The notes: generated by a model from the letters alone, not told the origin. 18,877 nt of DNA from Desulfobacteraceae bacterium (GCA_003819975.1 RPPU01000015.1:1-18877); one strand, 5' to 3'; shown: positions 1 to 7,560, numbered from the stretch's first letter. Made by a program: numbers and translations.

Positions 1-339
1 ACCTTGCTCTCCAACCTCTGGAGCCGTAAACAACTCGGACTGGAGCCCGGGTTCGCGCCCTTGACTCTGGAACAGGTTCGGGATCTCTTTCGGTTGCTGC
101 GGGGGCAAAGCAAACAGGAACCGTTTGAGATGAGCGGTTATGAAGAGGAGTTCGTCCGTGTTTTGATGGCCTATGCCGCGGATTTCGATGCGGAAGCGGT
201 TACGCAGCTGAAAGAGACTCTGCGGTTGCTCTGGAAAAAATTCAATGAAGAGTACGAGTGGGTGGCCACGGCCGATTTGGACAGCCGGTATTCCCGGTTC
301 ATTCGAATCAAACCCAAATCGGATAAGGTGTTGCACTAG
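1..339 (+). CDS. C-terminal fragment of an unidentified protein
   Basis: The reading frame is open to the left edge of the window and ends at the stop codon at 337-339, so the start and most of any domain may lie outside. A TTG at position 4 could serve as a start, but I see no Shine-Dalgarno sequence because only three bases precede it. The visible part (about 112 residues) is soluble, with mostly helical character and mixed charge, and has no signal peptide, membrane segment or metal-binding cysteines. Aromatic residues cluster near the C-terminus (EYEWVATADL, SRYSRFIR). I do not recognise the family. It lies 159 nt upstream of the SPFH gene on the same strand, so co-transcription is possible, but the gap contains short repeat words and the SPFH gene has its own strong ribosome binding site. 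Confidence 0.6.
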   Translation, partial: TLLSNLWSRKQLGLEPGFAPLTLEQVRDLFRLLRGQSKQEPFEMSGYEEEFVRVLMAYAADFDAEAVTQLKETLRLLWKKFNEEYEWVATADLDSRYSRFIRIKPKSDKVLH

Positions 340-498
340 GAAAAAAGGTTCAAAAAGACGGATGACGAGAAACTGTCATCCGGAGTTCACGGTTCACGGT
401 TCAAGGTTGGAAACCGCCGAAGATGGAGCGGTTTGAAGCAATGCAGGATATGTACATGAACCTGATAACCTGAGTCTAATAAAAACGGAGGAGAGACC

Positions 499-2238
499 AT
501 GAAAAAACGGGAAGCAGCCACCAATGTGTTCAGACAGCAGCAGAATATCGCGGATAAAATAATCATGGCCGAGGCGGAGGCGGCAAAGGATGAATTTCAG
601 GGTGTACAAGCCGGCGCGATGCCTCCTTGCCAGGAAGCGCCCCGGGAAATGTTTCAGGCCAAGAGAGCCCTTGCGGCGCGGCCCGCTCTATCCGGGGGCG
701 TCAACAAGATTTTAATGACCCAGGTGGAGAGTTCCGAAGAACTGCAAATGGAAAAAGAACCGGTCAAGGTGCGCGAGACGGGCCGTTGGTTCTGGCGGCG
801 GGTGATTGTGCCGCCCAATGCTTATGTGGTGCATACGCGCATCAAGCGCAAGGAACCCGTGACTTTGGGTCTGGGCGTCTCCTTCCGTTTCAATCCCAAT
901 ACCGACTCCTATTTGGTGGCGCCGGCGGCCATGCAGACCATCGGCGTGGTGGCCAATTGCATTTCCAAGGAAAAGCAGGGCATCAATGTGCTGGCCTATG
1001 TGCAATGGCAGATTCACGATTTCGGAATTGCTTTTAAAAAATTGGATTTTTCCGATACTCAGGATCCCCTGGGCATCGTGAACGCCCAGCTCCGCGAACA
1101 GGCCGAAGCGGCCATCAAGGATAAAATCGCCACCATGAGCGTGGAAGAAGTTTTGACCGACAAGGAGCCCGTGATCGCGGAATTGACCACGCGCCTGAAA
1201 CAGGTTGCCGAAGGCCAGATTCAGGGCAAAGGTGAAGCGCAGCAAGGCCTGGGCATCAAGATCGCGACGGTTCAGATCCGAGAAGCGATCGTTTCTTCCT
1301 CCACTTTGTGGCAGGATTTGCAGAGTCCCTACCGGCACGAGCAGAAAAAGAAAGCGGATATCAGTTATCTCGAAATGCAGAACCAGATCCGGGCTAAGGA
1401 ACTGGAGTCGTTGCGCCAACAGCAGATCAGCGAAGCCGAGACCAATTACGAAATCGAGTTGATCCGGCAGAAAAAACAGACCGAGACCGAGGAGCTGCGC
1501 TTCAGGGAAGAGGCTTTGCGGTTTGCCAAGGAACAGGAGTCGGTTCAGGAACGCATTCGCTTGGAGGAACAGACCGCGTTATCGGAGAAGGATTCCCAGG
1601 CGCGACTGGCGTCCAAGGAAGACGAGATCGAACTTAAAAAGCAATTGGACCAGCTGAATCAGGAACATCAAAAGATCGTGGAGGGGGCCCGTTTAGCGCT
1701 CGAGACCGCCAAACAGAACCAGGCTTTTGAAACCGAAAAGCAATTGTTCGAGATCGAGCAACAGATCCAACTCAAGACCGTGGGCGCCGAGACCCGCAAA
1801 AAAGAGATCGCCATGGAAACGGCCCTGCAAAGTATGGAAGCAGAGCTCAACCTTTTGCAGCAGAGAAAAGCCGAGGAGCTGGAAGTTTTGCGCCAGGCCG
1901 GTCAATTGGAGCGGCACAAGAGCGAAACCCGGGCCCAACTGGAAGTGGAAGAAAGCCGCAGCCGTCTGCGTTTGCAGATCGAAGAGCAGCAGGTCAAGAT
2001 CGAGCGCTTACGCCAGGAAGTGCGCAATCTGACGAACCATCTGGATCTTTTCAGCCAATTGATCAAGCAACTGCCGGCTATTGCCGCGGAAATGCCGGAG
2101 ATCAAGGAGTTGAAGGTGGTGCAGGCCGGGCAAGGCGATGCCTGGGTCGAAGGCTTGACCGGGTTTTTGGGTCGGATTATGGCTGTGGCCCAAACCATGG
2201 GGATTGCGTTGCCCGGGCAAGGGGCGAAAAAAGAATAA
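499..2238 (+). CDS. SPFH/flotillin-like coiled-coil protein
   Basis: SPFH (band 7) proteins oligomerise on membranes and act as scaffolds. This 579-residue protein has a roughly 100-residue N-terminal extension, then an SPFH-like domain at about 101-270. That domain starts with VIVPPNAYVVHTR and contains an INVLAYVQWQI strand and the LREQAEAAIKDKIATMSVEEVL helix region. A long Q/E/R/K-rich coiled coil follows at about 280-510. The C-terminal tail (about 515-579) includes LFSQLIKQLPAIAAEMPEIKE, a pattern seen in flotillin C-termini. No N-terminal transmembrane helix is visible, so membrane contact would have to be peripheral or through a partner. The start is supported by GGAGGAGAG just upstream of ATG 499; a later in-frame ATG at 712 would remove the extension. 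No NfeD-type partner lies in the window. The family call is fairly sure; the cellular role is unknown. Confidence 0.8.
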   Translation: MKKREAATNVFRQQQNIADKIIMAEAEAAKDEFQGVQAGAMPPCQEAPREMFQAKRALAARPALSGGVNKILMTQVESSEELQMEKEPVKVRETGRWFWRRVIVPPNAYVVHTRIKRKEPVTLGLGVSFRFNPNTDSYLVAPAAMQTIGVVANCISKEKQGINVLAYVQWQIHDFGIAFKKLDFSDTQDPLGIVNAQLREQAEAAIKDKIATMSVEEVLTDKEPVIAELTTRLKQVAEGQIQGKGEAQQGLGIKIATVQIREAIVSSSTLWQDLQSPYRHEQKKKADISYLEMQNQIRAKELESLRQQQISEAETNYEIELIRQKKQTETEELRFREEALRFAKEQESVQERIRLEEQTALSEKDSQARLASKEDEIELKKQLDQLNQEHQKIVEGARLALETAKQNQAFETEKQLFEIEQQIQLKTVGAETRKKEIAMETALQSMEAELNLLQQRKAEELEVLRQAGQLERHKSETRAQLEVEESRSRLRLQIEEQQVKIERLRQEVRNLTNHLDLFSQLIKQLPAIAAEMPEIKELKVVQAGQGDAWVEGLTGFLGRIMAVAQTMGIALPGQGAKKE

Positions 2239-2270
2239 GAGAGGGATCGTGAGGTCGAGGGTAATAAATC

Positions 2271-2357
2271 ATTCAAGATTACAGATTGCAGATTGCAGAT
2301 TCAGGATCATTGATTTTTTTTTATTCTGTTTTCTGTTATCTCAACCGTGAACCTTGA
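2271..2357 (+). repeat. Dispersed intergenic repeat, 'attcaagattacag' block, copy 1
   Basis: The block begins with attcaagattacagatt, contains a small tandem of cagattg units, a T-rich stretch with ttctg words, and ends in caaccgtgaacc. A second version with the same order of words is at 13836-13922. Both are downstream of plus-strand genes. It shows no coding potential. Confidence 0.7.
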
Positions 2358-2378
2358 ACTTAAAATCCGGGTTTTTTT

Positions 2379-2459
2379 GAATATCGAATATCGAACACCG
2401 AATTTCGAATGAAGAAGGTTAAAGAGTTCCGAATGTAGGGGCAGGCCCCCGTGCCTGCC
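2379..2459 (+). repeat. Dispersed repeat 'gaatatcgaa' block plus GC hairpin, copy 1
   Basis: An 81-nt unit starts with gaatatcgaatatcgaaca and ends in a small hairpin with arms GGCAGGC (2440-2446) and GCCTGCC (2453-2459). A second copy with about ten differences lies at 2877-2957, so the two direct repeats bracket the lipoprotein gene. The 364-nt gap 2239-2602 consists almost entirely of this repeat, the preceding block, and the modules listed next. Confidence 0.85.
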
Positions 2460-2467
2460 TGGGAATT

Positions 2468-2494
2468 GTAGGGGCGAACGGCTGTTCGCCCGCG
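2468..2494 (+). repeat. REP-like hairpin repeat gtaggggcgaac...gttcgccc
   Basis: An imperfect palindrome with arms GGGCGAAC (2472-2479) and GTTCGCCC (2484-2491) around GGCT. A decayed copy (gtaggggcgaacggctgttt) sits at 3050-3073, and a related perfect palindrome at 4027-4054. It is a dispersed intergenic repeat of unknown function. Confidence 0.75.
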
Positions 2495-2529
2495 CTTGTC
2501 CATAAGGCTGGGAAACGCTCGCGCAAAAG

Positions 2530-2563
2530 ACGTAATTTCAAAGACAGTGAAATGACTCCAGTG
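2530..2563 (+). repeat. 34-bp palindromic element, copy A
   Basis: Arms GTAATTTCA (2532-2540) and TGAAATGAC (2548-2556) pair with one mismatch around a 7-nt loop. The unit starts ACGTAATTTCA and ends CTCCAGTG. Its flanks, ctcgcgcaaaag on the left and acgcagaatcgc on the right, read together as the dispersed 'cgcaaagacgc' repeat (compare 2975-3002), so the element appears to have been inserted into an older repeat. Other copies are at 3888-3921 and 9768-9802. Confidence 0.75.
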
Positions 2564-2602
2564 ACGCAGAATCGCATAGAAAAAAATCGCAAGGAGGCAA
2601 GG

Positions 2603-2839
2603 ATGCTTAATCGGATCAGGAAATTATTCCTGGGTTTTATTGTATGCGGAATTCTCTTTGGCGGCTTGTCCGGCTGCGACAGCGGTAAAAAGGCGGTCGA
2701 TGAGGTTACCGGTAACCGGGCTTTAAAACAATTTGAAAAGGCCAAAGATGATGTGAAAGCGCTGGAAGAAAAAACAAAAGAAAGGGATAAAGCCGCCCTG
2801 GAAGAGGAAAACCAGGGAAATCAGGAAAACAAGGAATAG
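2603..2839 (+). CDS. Small exported lipoprotein
   Basis: A 78-residue protein with a classic lipoprotein signal: MLNRIRKLF, a hydrophobic core, then the lipobox LSGC with the acylated cysteine at residue 25. The mature part (about 54 residues) is very polar, with a Lys/Glu-rich helix (KQFEKAKDDVKALEEK) and a Glu/Asn/Gln-rich end. The start at 2603 is chosen because AAGGAGG (2591-2597) precedes it at good spacing. An in-frame ATG at 2552 lies inside the palindromic repeat and would bury the signal peptide. Asp right after the lipobox Cys (C-D-S-G) would favour inner-membrane retention if the enterobacterial +2 rule holds here. The function is unknown; similar tiny charged lipoproteins are common in Gram-negative environmental bacteria. 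It stands alone between two copies of an 81-nt direct repeat. Confidence 0.8.
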   Translation: MLNRIRKLFLGFIVCGILFGGLSGCDSGKKAVDEVTGNRALKQFEKAKDDVKALEEKTKERDKAALEEENQGNQENKE

Positions 2840-2876
2840 TTGTAGAATAAGTCAAGGGCGCTAAGTCTATCGAATC

Positions 2877-2957
2877 GAATATCGAATATCGAACATCGAA
2901 TTTCGAATGCAGAAGGCTGAAGAATTCCGAATGCAGGGGCAGGCCTTGCGCCTGCCC
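2877..2957 (+). repeat. Dispersed repeat 'gaatatcgaa' block plus GC hairpin, copy 2
   Basis: Second copy of the unit at 2379-2459, ending in a hairpin with arms GGGCAGGC (2937-2944) and GCCTGCCC (2950-2957). A third copy of the hairpin alone (ggggccggccttgcgcctg) lies at 3139-3160. The 358-nt gap 2840-3197 holds this block, the cgcaaagacgc repeat and the decayed hairpin at 3050-3073. I see no gene in it. Confidence 0.85.
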
Positions 2958-2974
2958 AAAGAGATAAAGAAGTT

Positions 2975-3002
2975 CTCGCGCCAAGACGCAAAGACGCAAA
3001 GG
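2975..3002 (+). repeat. Dispersed repeat 'cgcaaagacgcaaagg'
   Basis: The sequence ctcgcgccaagacgcaaaga followed by cgcaaagg belongs to a dispersed family. A reverse-complement copy is at 9841-9869 (ttctttgcgccttagcgtct, continuing to gcgcgag). A third copy around 2515-2575 is split by the 34-bp palindromic element. Confidence 0.75.
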
Positions 3003-3197
3003 TAAAAATATTAATATCGAGCAATGAAAGAGAGATGCTGCCGGGGGAAGTAGGGGCGAACGGCTGTTTGTCCTTTGCTTTAGTGATGTAGATTTGCAGA
3101 GAAAACAATATTAAAAAGTTACCAGGATTCAGAACATAGGGGCCGGCCTTGCGCCTGCCCGATAATATATATAAAAGGATAACCAAAAAAAATCAGA

Positions 3198-3863
3198 ATG
3201 AAACCAATCAAGGATATTCCCTTTTTTTGCTCCTGGAGCGGCGGCAAGGATTCCTGTCTGGCGCTTTATCATGCCATTCAAGCTGGCGGTAAACCGCGAT
3301 TTTTATTGACCATACTCGATGAAACCGGGGAGCGGTCCCGGTCGCATGCTCTGCCGGTCGCATTATTAGAGAAGCAGGCGCAAGCCCTGGGTATTCCAAT
3401 AGTCACCCGCTCGGCTTCCTGGGATGATTATGAAAAAGTTTTTATCGAAACGTTGCCTGAATTTAAAAGGCAAGGGGTTCAGTTCGGGGTCTTCGGCGAT
3501 ATTGATTTAGAAGATCATTTGGCCTGGTGCCGGCGCGTGTGCGGCTATACCGGGATCGAGACCTATCATCCGCTCTGGCAACGGGAGCGCAGTGACTTGC
3601 TTAATGAATTCATTGGGCTTGGTTTCAAAGCCACGATTATCTCGGTCAAACAGGGTATTTTGAGTACGGATTTTTTAGGCAAGACGATCGATAAGGATTT
3701 TATAGCGGAAGTCAAAAACCAAGATATCGATATTTGCGGTGAAAAAGGAGAATACCATACGGTGGTCACTGACGGGCCGATTTTTGCCGAGGCAGTGACG
3801 ATCAAGATGCGGAAGCAGACTTTGATCGACGGGTACTGGTTTCTGGAAGTGGTTAGCGAGTGA
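3198..3863 (+). CDS. DUF71/COG2102 PP-loop ATPase (diphthine-ammonia ligase-like)
   Basis: This 221-residue protein is a PP-loop ATP pyrophosphatase. The ATP-binding loop SGGKDS is at 14-19. The family signature GEKGEYHTVVTDGP is at 181-194, and VFGDIDLEDHLAW (98-110) with YHPLW (123-127) are typical family stretches. The length matches the single-domain prokaryotic members. In archaea and eukaryotes the family contains Dph6, which amidates diphthine on elongation factor 2. Bacteria lack diphthamide, and published comparative genomics has proposed a role in B12 salvage for some bacterial members, so the substrate here is open. No cobalamin genes are in the window. The ATG at 3198 has only a weak, distant purine stretch (AAAGGA near 3175) but is the only start that keeps the whole PP-loop domain. 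It is flanked by repeat-rich gaps and looks monocistronic. Confidence 0.85.
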   Translation: MKPIKDIPFFCSWSGGKDSCLALYHAIQAGGKPRFLLTILDETGERSRSHALPVALLEKQAQALGIPIVTRSASWDDYEKVFIETLPEFKRQGVQFGVFGDIDLEDHLAWCRRVCGYTGIETYHPLWQRERSDLLNEFIGLGFKATIISVKQGILSTDFLGKTIDKDFIAEVKNQDIDICGEKGEYHTVVTDGPIFAEAVTIKMRKQTLIDGYWFLEVVSE

Positions 3864-3887
3864 AAAGAAAGAAATTTCACACGAAGG

Positions 3888-3921
3888 ACGTAATTTCAAA
3901 AAATTTAAAATTACTCCAGTG
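3888..3921 (+). repeat. 34-bp palindromic element, copy B
   Basis: Arms GTAATTTCA (3890-3898) and TAAAATTAC (3906-3914), 7-nt loop, one mismatch, ending CTCCAGTG. The flanks ttcacacgaagg and gcacaaagtcacgaag rejoin into an ordinary cacgaag-type dispersed repeat if the 34 bases are removed. It is the same length as copy A. Confidence 0.75.
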
Positions 3922-4026
3922 GCACAAAGTCACGAAGATAGATACATCATCCGGGGTCATACTCAAAAGAGAGGATCACGAAAGAACCATGTGCTCGTTT
4001 TGCAATAAAGTTATCACAATTAAAGC

Positions 4027-4054
4027 GTAGGGGCGACCGGCCGGTCGCCCCTAC
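4027..4054. repeat. Perfect 28-bp palindrome
   Basis: GTAGGGGCGACCGG at 4027-4040 is followed directly by its exact reverse complement at 4041-4054, with no spacer. It belongs to the gtaggggcga...cgcccctac class of dispersed hairpin repeats (see 2468-2494). It ends only 9 nt before the Shine-Dalgarno sequence (GGAGAGG, 4064-4070) of the next gene, so in mRNA it could form a strong stem just upstream of the ribosome binding site. Confidence 0.9.
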
Positions 4055-4073
4055 TGCACGAACGGAGAGGAAT

Positions 4074-5627
4074 ATGCGTTTTGCGATTTTTGTAATATTG
4101 CTTTTCATCATTTCAGGCTTTGTCCAAGCTCAAGCGACAGATTTAAAAACATTTGAAAAAGCCGATCAAGCCGGGTTACAGGAGAAAATCGAAAACGATC
4201 TGGCCGCGGTTCAGCGTTATCGGAACGGCATGCGCGCGGTGCTCGCCTTTGTTGCGACCAAGCCGGAGTTGTTTCCGTTAAAAAAGCAGGCGAACCCCCG
4301 ACTTTTATCAAGCGAGCAAAAAGAGTTGGTCCGGCTGACCTGGAAAACGTTTCTGGATTATAATATGGCTTTGGATTCCCTGAAACAATATTACCGTCGT
4401 TTCGACGTGCTGAAAAAGGAGTCCCGGAAATCTTCTTTTTTAATCGCCTACAGCGCTTTTCTGGCTCAATACCGATTTGCCATGGAATGGATCCAGGTCA
4501 TGGATCGGAACAACCAGTTTGAAATCGTGCTCAACGAACCGGTGCCGGAATTCGGATTGCCCAAGGAAACCTACAGCGCCGTTAAGTTCAAGATATTAAA
4601 CGTGGCCCAGGCCACGGAATTTGCGGCCTTGGAAGCGGTTTATAAATTTTACGGCGGCACAGATTTTCCAGAAGTACGCGCTCAAATCAAAGAAGACCGC
4701 GCTTATATTTGGAACGCCGGCAAATACCGGGGCCAAATTTTAACCGCAAAAAACGGCCTGTTGATTCTCAAGAAAACCGGATTTTCAGCCTGGTTCCCGG
4801 TGCAAACCGGGGTTTCGGAATGGATGGGCGATACCAAAGTTTATCGGGTGCATCAATCCCTGATATCGGAACAACAAGTCCAAAAGATGATCCCGCTCTT
4901 GCATCCGGGCGATATTCTGTTGATCCGGCATGAGTGGTATCTTTCCAATGTCGGGCTTCCGGGTTTTTGGCCGCACGGGGCTTTGTATATAGGCACACCT
5001 GCGGAAAGGGAAAACTTTTTCAATGATCCGGAAGTCAAAACCTGGGTCAAAGAATCAGGCCAAGTTGACGGGAATTTCAATGCTTTGCTGCAAATGAAAT
5101 ATCCGCAAGCTTATGAAGACTGTCTTAAGCCGGTTCATAGGAACAAGGGGCGCAGGATTCTGGAAGCGATCAGCGAAGGCGTTGTTTTTACGGCTCTGGA
5201 ACAGGCTGTGGAGGCTGATTCGGTCGTGATCTTGCGGCCGCGATTGACCAAGAAAGAAAAAGCCGTGGCTTTGCTGCGGGCTTTTCATTATGCGGGCCGG
5301 CCCTATGATTTTAATTTCGATTTTTTGACCGATTCGGCCCTGGTCTGCACGGAACTGCTTTACAAAGCCTATGAGCCTTCCGCCGGTTATAAAGGCTTGA
5401 AATTTCCCTTAGTAGAAATTCTAGGCCGCCAGGCCACCCCGGCCAATGAAATCGCCCGGATGTTCGACGAACAATATGGCACACCGGAGCAACAATTGGA
5501 TTTTGTGCTGTTCCTGGACGGTTATGAAAAGCAAAAGAAGGCAGTGGAAGCAAACTTGGCGGATTTCCGGCAAAGCTGGAAAAGGCCCAAGTGGCATGTG
5601 GTCGTGCAAAAATCTGCCGGAGAATAA
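4074..5627 (+). CDS. Exported YiiX-type permuted papain-fold (NlpC/P60-like) protein
   Basis: A 517-residue protein with an N-terminal signal peptide (hydrophobic residues 3-17, probable cleavage near AQA at 19-21). The helical N-terminal half (about 22-260) matches nothing I recognise. The C-terminal half resembles the permuted papain-like YiiX/YaeF/poxvirus G6R group (MEROPS C92): GDILLIR at 279-285, WPHGALYIG at 299-307 with the probable catalytic His301, and YDFNFDFLTDSALVCTELLY at 411-430 with the probable catalytic Cys425 and Glu427. In the permuted order His precedes Cys, as seen here. Substrates of the family are unclear; amidase, lipid-ester or peptidoglycan hydrolysis are all possible. 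GGAGAGG precedes ATG 4074 at close spacing. The family usually has about 200 residues, so the N-terminal half is an extra module. It appears to be transcribed alone. Confidence 0.8.
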   Translation: MRFAIFVILLFIISGFVQAQATDLKTFEKADQAGLQEKIENDLAAVQRYRNGMRAVLAFVATKPELFPLKKQANPRLLSSEQKELVRLTWKTFLDYNMALDSLKQYYRRFDVLKKESRKSSFLIAYSAFLAQYRFAMEWIQVMDRNNQFEIVLNEPVPEFGLPKETYSAVKFKILNVAQATEFAALEAVYKFYGGTDFPEVRAQIKEDRAYIWNAGKYRGQILTAKNGLLILKKTGFSAWFPVQTGVSEWMGDTKVYRVHQSLISEQQVQKMIPLLHPGDILLIRHEWYLSNVGLPGFWPHGALYIGTPAERENFFNDPEVKTWVKESGQVDGNFNALLQMKYPQAYEDCLKPVHRNKGRRILEAISEGVVFTALEQAVEADSVVILRPRLTKKEKAVALLRAFHYAGRPYDFNFDFLTDSALVCTELLYKAYEPSAGYKGLKFPLVEILGRQATPANEIARMFDEQYGTPEQQLDFVLFLDGYEKQKKAVEANLADFRQSWKRPKWHVVVQKSAGE

Positions 5628-5716
5628 GATTTTATTTCAGAAATAATGAAAATTCTATTCCTTATATGACGGCGACGAATTAAAGGCAAATAGAATTGCG
5701 AATATATTGATCTTTA

Positions 5717-5743
5717 TTGACAAAAATTTAATTAAACTATAAA
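5717..5743 (+). promoter_or_regulatory. Putative sigma70-type promoter for the GmrSD-like gene
   Basis: A perfect -35 box TTGACA (5717-5722) is followed by an AT-rich tract with TATAAA (5738-5743). The spacer is 15 nt, shorter than ideal. TTATAG at 5745-5750 is an alternative -10 but too far away (22 nt). The position about 90 nt upstream of the ATG at 5835 fits. Confidence 0.5.
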
Positions 5744-5834
5744 ATTATAGGCTAAATTATGGGTAAAGTTACATTCTCCTTTTTACACTCTCAAGGCGGG
5801 AATTTCAGGATATCTCCTAAGATTGGAGGCAAAG

Positions 5835-7544
5835 ATGGCGGTAACAAACTTCAATACGTCAAACCAGACTTTCCGCAAGCTAATGGGAAATGGACTTGTA
5901 TATCGAGTTCCTATGTTCCAAAGAGATTATTCTTGGACTGAACAGGAATGGGATGATCTATGGCAAGATATCGTTGCCATGTTGGAACCGGGGGGGGATC
6001 AAGGTCACTATATGGGCTATCTGGTTCTGCAATCAAGCGACGAACGTAACTATGATATTATCGACGGACAGCAACGCATGACCACCTTGAGTTTAATTGT
6101 TCTTGCTGTGCTGAGTAATTTACGTAATTTGGTGGAATTAAAAGTTGATGCCGATGATAACCGTCGTCGAGCCGATGAGTTGCGTAAAACATATATCGGC
6201 TATCTTGACCCTGTTACACTCATATCAAAGTCAAAATTATCATTGAATCGCCATAATGATCAATTTTACCAAAGCTACCTTGTTCCCCTTGAGCGATTGC
6301 CGAAGCGAAATCTCAAAGCATCGGAGCACCTTCTTCGTAAAAGCTTTGAGTGGTTCGAGTTCAATGTGAAGGATCGGTTCGGCGAGCAGCGTAGCGGATC
6401 GGAACTGGCTAAATTTATCGATGCCATCGCCGATCGATTATTTTTCACGGTTATTTCAGTAACGGATGAGCTTAATGCATTTAAAGTTTTTGAGACACTC
6501 AACGCCAGAGGCGTTCGCCTTTCTTCTACGGATCTCCTTAAAAATTATCTTTTCTCGGTTGTGCATGGAGCGGGCGGGCATGAGCATGAAATCCGCACGT
6601 TAGAAGAACGTTGGGAGACAATAATCGGAAAGCTTGGCAGTGAAAGCGTACCGGATTTCCTTCGTGTTTTTTGGAACAGCCAGAATCCCTTAACGCGGCA
6701 TGCCGATCTTTTTAAAACAATTCGATCGAGTATAAAGAGCAAGGCCGATGTCTTCACGTTATTACGAGATATGGATCGCGATGCCGACATTTATGCTGCG
6801 TTAAGCGATGCCAATGACATCATGTGGGATGCGGATCAAAGGAAACATATTGCCGAGCTGATTATGTTTAATATCAGACAGCCGTATGCCTTGCTGCTGG
6901 CCGCAAGGCGGACATTACAGGACGAAGATTTTAAAAGAGTATTAAGAGCATGTTCTGTTGTTTCTTTTCGCTATAATGTTATAGGAAATTTAGCAACGAG
7001 CGAACAAGAACGAGTCTATAATTCGATCGCTGAAAAAATCTCCAAAAAACAATTAGTAAATGCTATTGATATTATTAGGGCTTTGCGATCCATCTATCCG
7101 TCGGATGAACAGTTTCGCGGAGCATTTTCAGAAAAGCAAATTCGTACGACATCAGCACGCAATCGGCAAGTTATACGCTATATTCTTTTTGAAATTGAAC
7201 GACAGGTTGCGAATAAAGCCTTTGATTATACCAGCGATAAATACTCTATAGAACATATTTTACCCGAACATCCAAGTGATGCTTGGGGTTCTTTCAACGA
7301 TGAGCAGATCGATCGGTGTGTTTATCGTATCGGAAATATGACACCGTTGGAAGCGGCCACGAATCGCGACATCGGAAATAAGTCTTATGAAGATAAGAAA
7401 ATAGGTTTTGAACAAAGCGGTTTTGAAATTACAAAACGAGTCGCCGGCGAAAATAATGAGTGGTCCCAAGACCGAATTATCTCCCGGCAATCCTGGCTTG
7501 CTAATCAAGCTAAAGCAATATGGCGTTTGCAGGAATTTTCATAA
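5835..7544 (+). CDS. GmrSD-like type IV restriction protein (DUF262 + DUF1524)
   Basis: A 569-residue single-chain member of the GmrS/GmrD class, whose characterised members are NTP-dependent nucleases that cut phage DNA with modified (for example glucosylated) cytosines. The N-terminal DUF262 domain has VPMFQRDYSW (25-34) and the nucleotide-binding DGQQR motif (77-81) followed by MTTL. FETLNARGVRLSSTDLLKNY lies mid-domain. The C-terminal DUF1524 HNH-like nuclease domain has IEHILPEH (472-479, catalytic His474 expected) and IGNMTPLEAATN followed by NKSYEDKK. Both halves look intact. ATG 5835 is chosen because GGAGG (5825-5829) sits 5 nt before it; an in-frame TTG at 5823 overlaps that site. 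Codons end in A or T more often than in the neighbours, and a promoter-like sequence lies just upstream, which suggests recent acquisition. No modification or partner gene lies beside it. Phage-target specificity is inferred from the family. Confidence 0.85.
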   Translation: MAVTNFNTSNQTFRKLMGNGLVYRVPMFQRDYSWTEQEWDDLWQDIVAMLEPGGDQGHYMGYLVLQSSDERNYDIIDGQQRMTTLSLIVLAVLSNLRNLVELKVDADDNRRRADELRKTYIGYLDPVTLISKSKLSLNRHNDQFYQSYLVPLERLPKRNLKASEHLLRKSFEWFEFNVKDRFGEQRSGSELAKFIDAIADRLFFTVISVTDELNAFKVFETLNARGVRLSSTDLLKNYLFSVVHGAGGHEHEIRTLEERWETIIGKLGSESVPDFLRVFWNSQNPLTRHADLFKTIRSSIKSKADVFTLLRDMDRDADIYAALSDANDIMWDADQRKHIAELIMFNIRQPYALLLAARRTLQDEDFKRVLRACSVVSFRYNVIGNLATSEQERVYNSIAEKISKKQLVNAIDIIRALRSIYPSDEQFRGAFSEKQIRTTSARNRQVIRYILFEIERQVANKAFDYTSDKYSIEHILPEHPSDAWGSFNDEQIDRCVYRIGNMTPLEAATNRDIGNKSYEDKKIGFEQSGFEITKRVAGENNEWSQDRIISRQSWLANQAKAIWRLQEFS

Positions 7545-7560
7545 GGTTAATAAGTTTTTT

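Noticed and set aside
712..1419. A 235-residue minus-strand frame opposite the SPFH gene
   Set aside because: It is antisense to a well-supported coding region and its His/Leu/Phe-rich translation has no recognisable pattern.
2552..2602. Upstream start for the lipoprotein at 2552
   Set aside because: It begins inside the palindromic repeat, has no ribosome binding site, and would bury the lipoprotein signal sequence.
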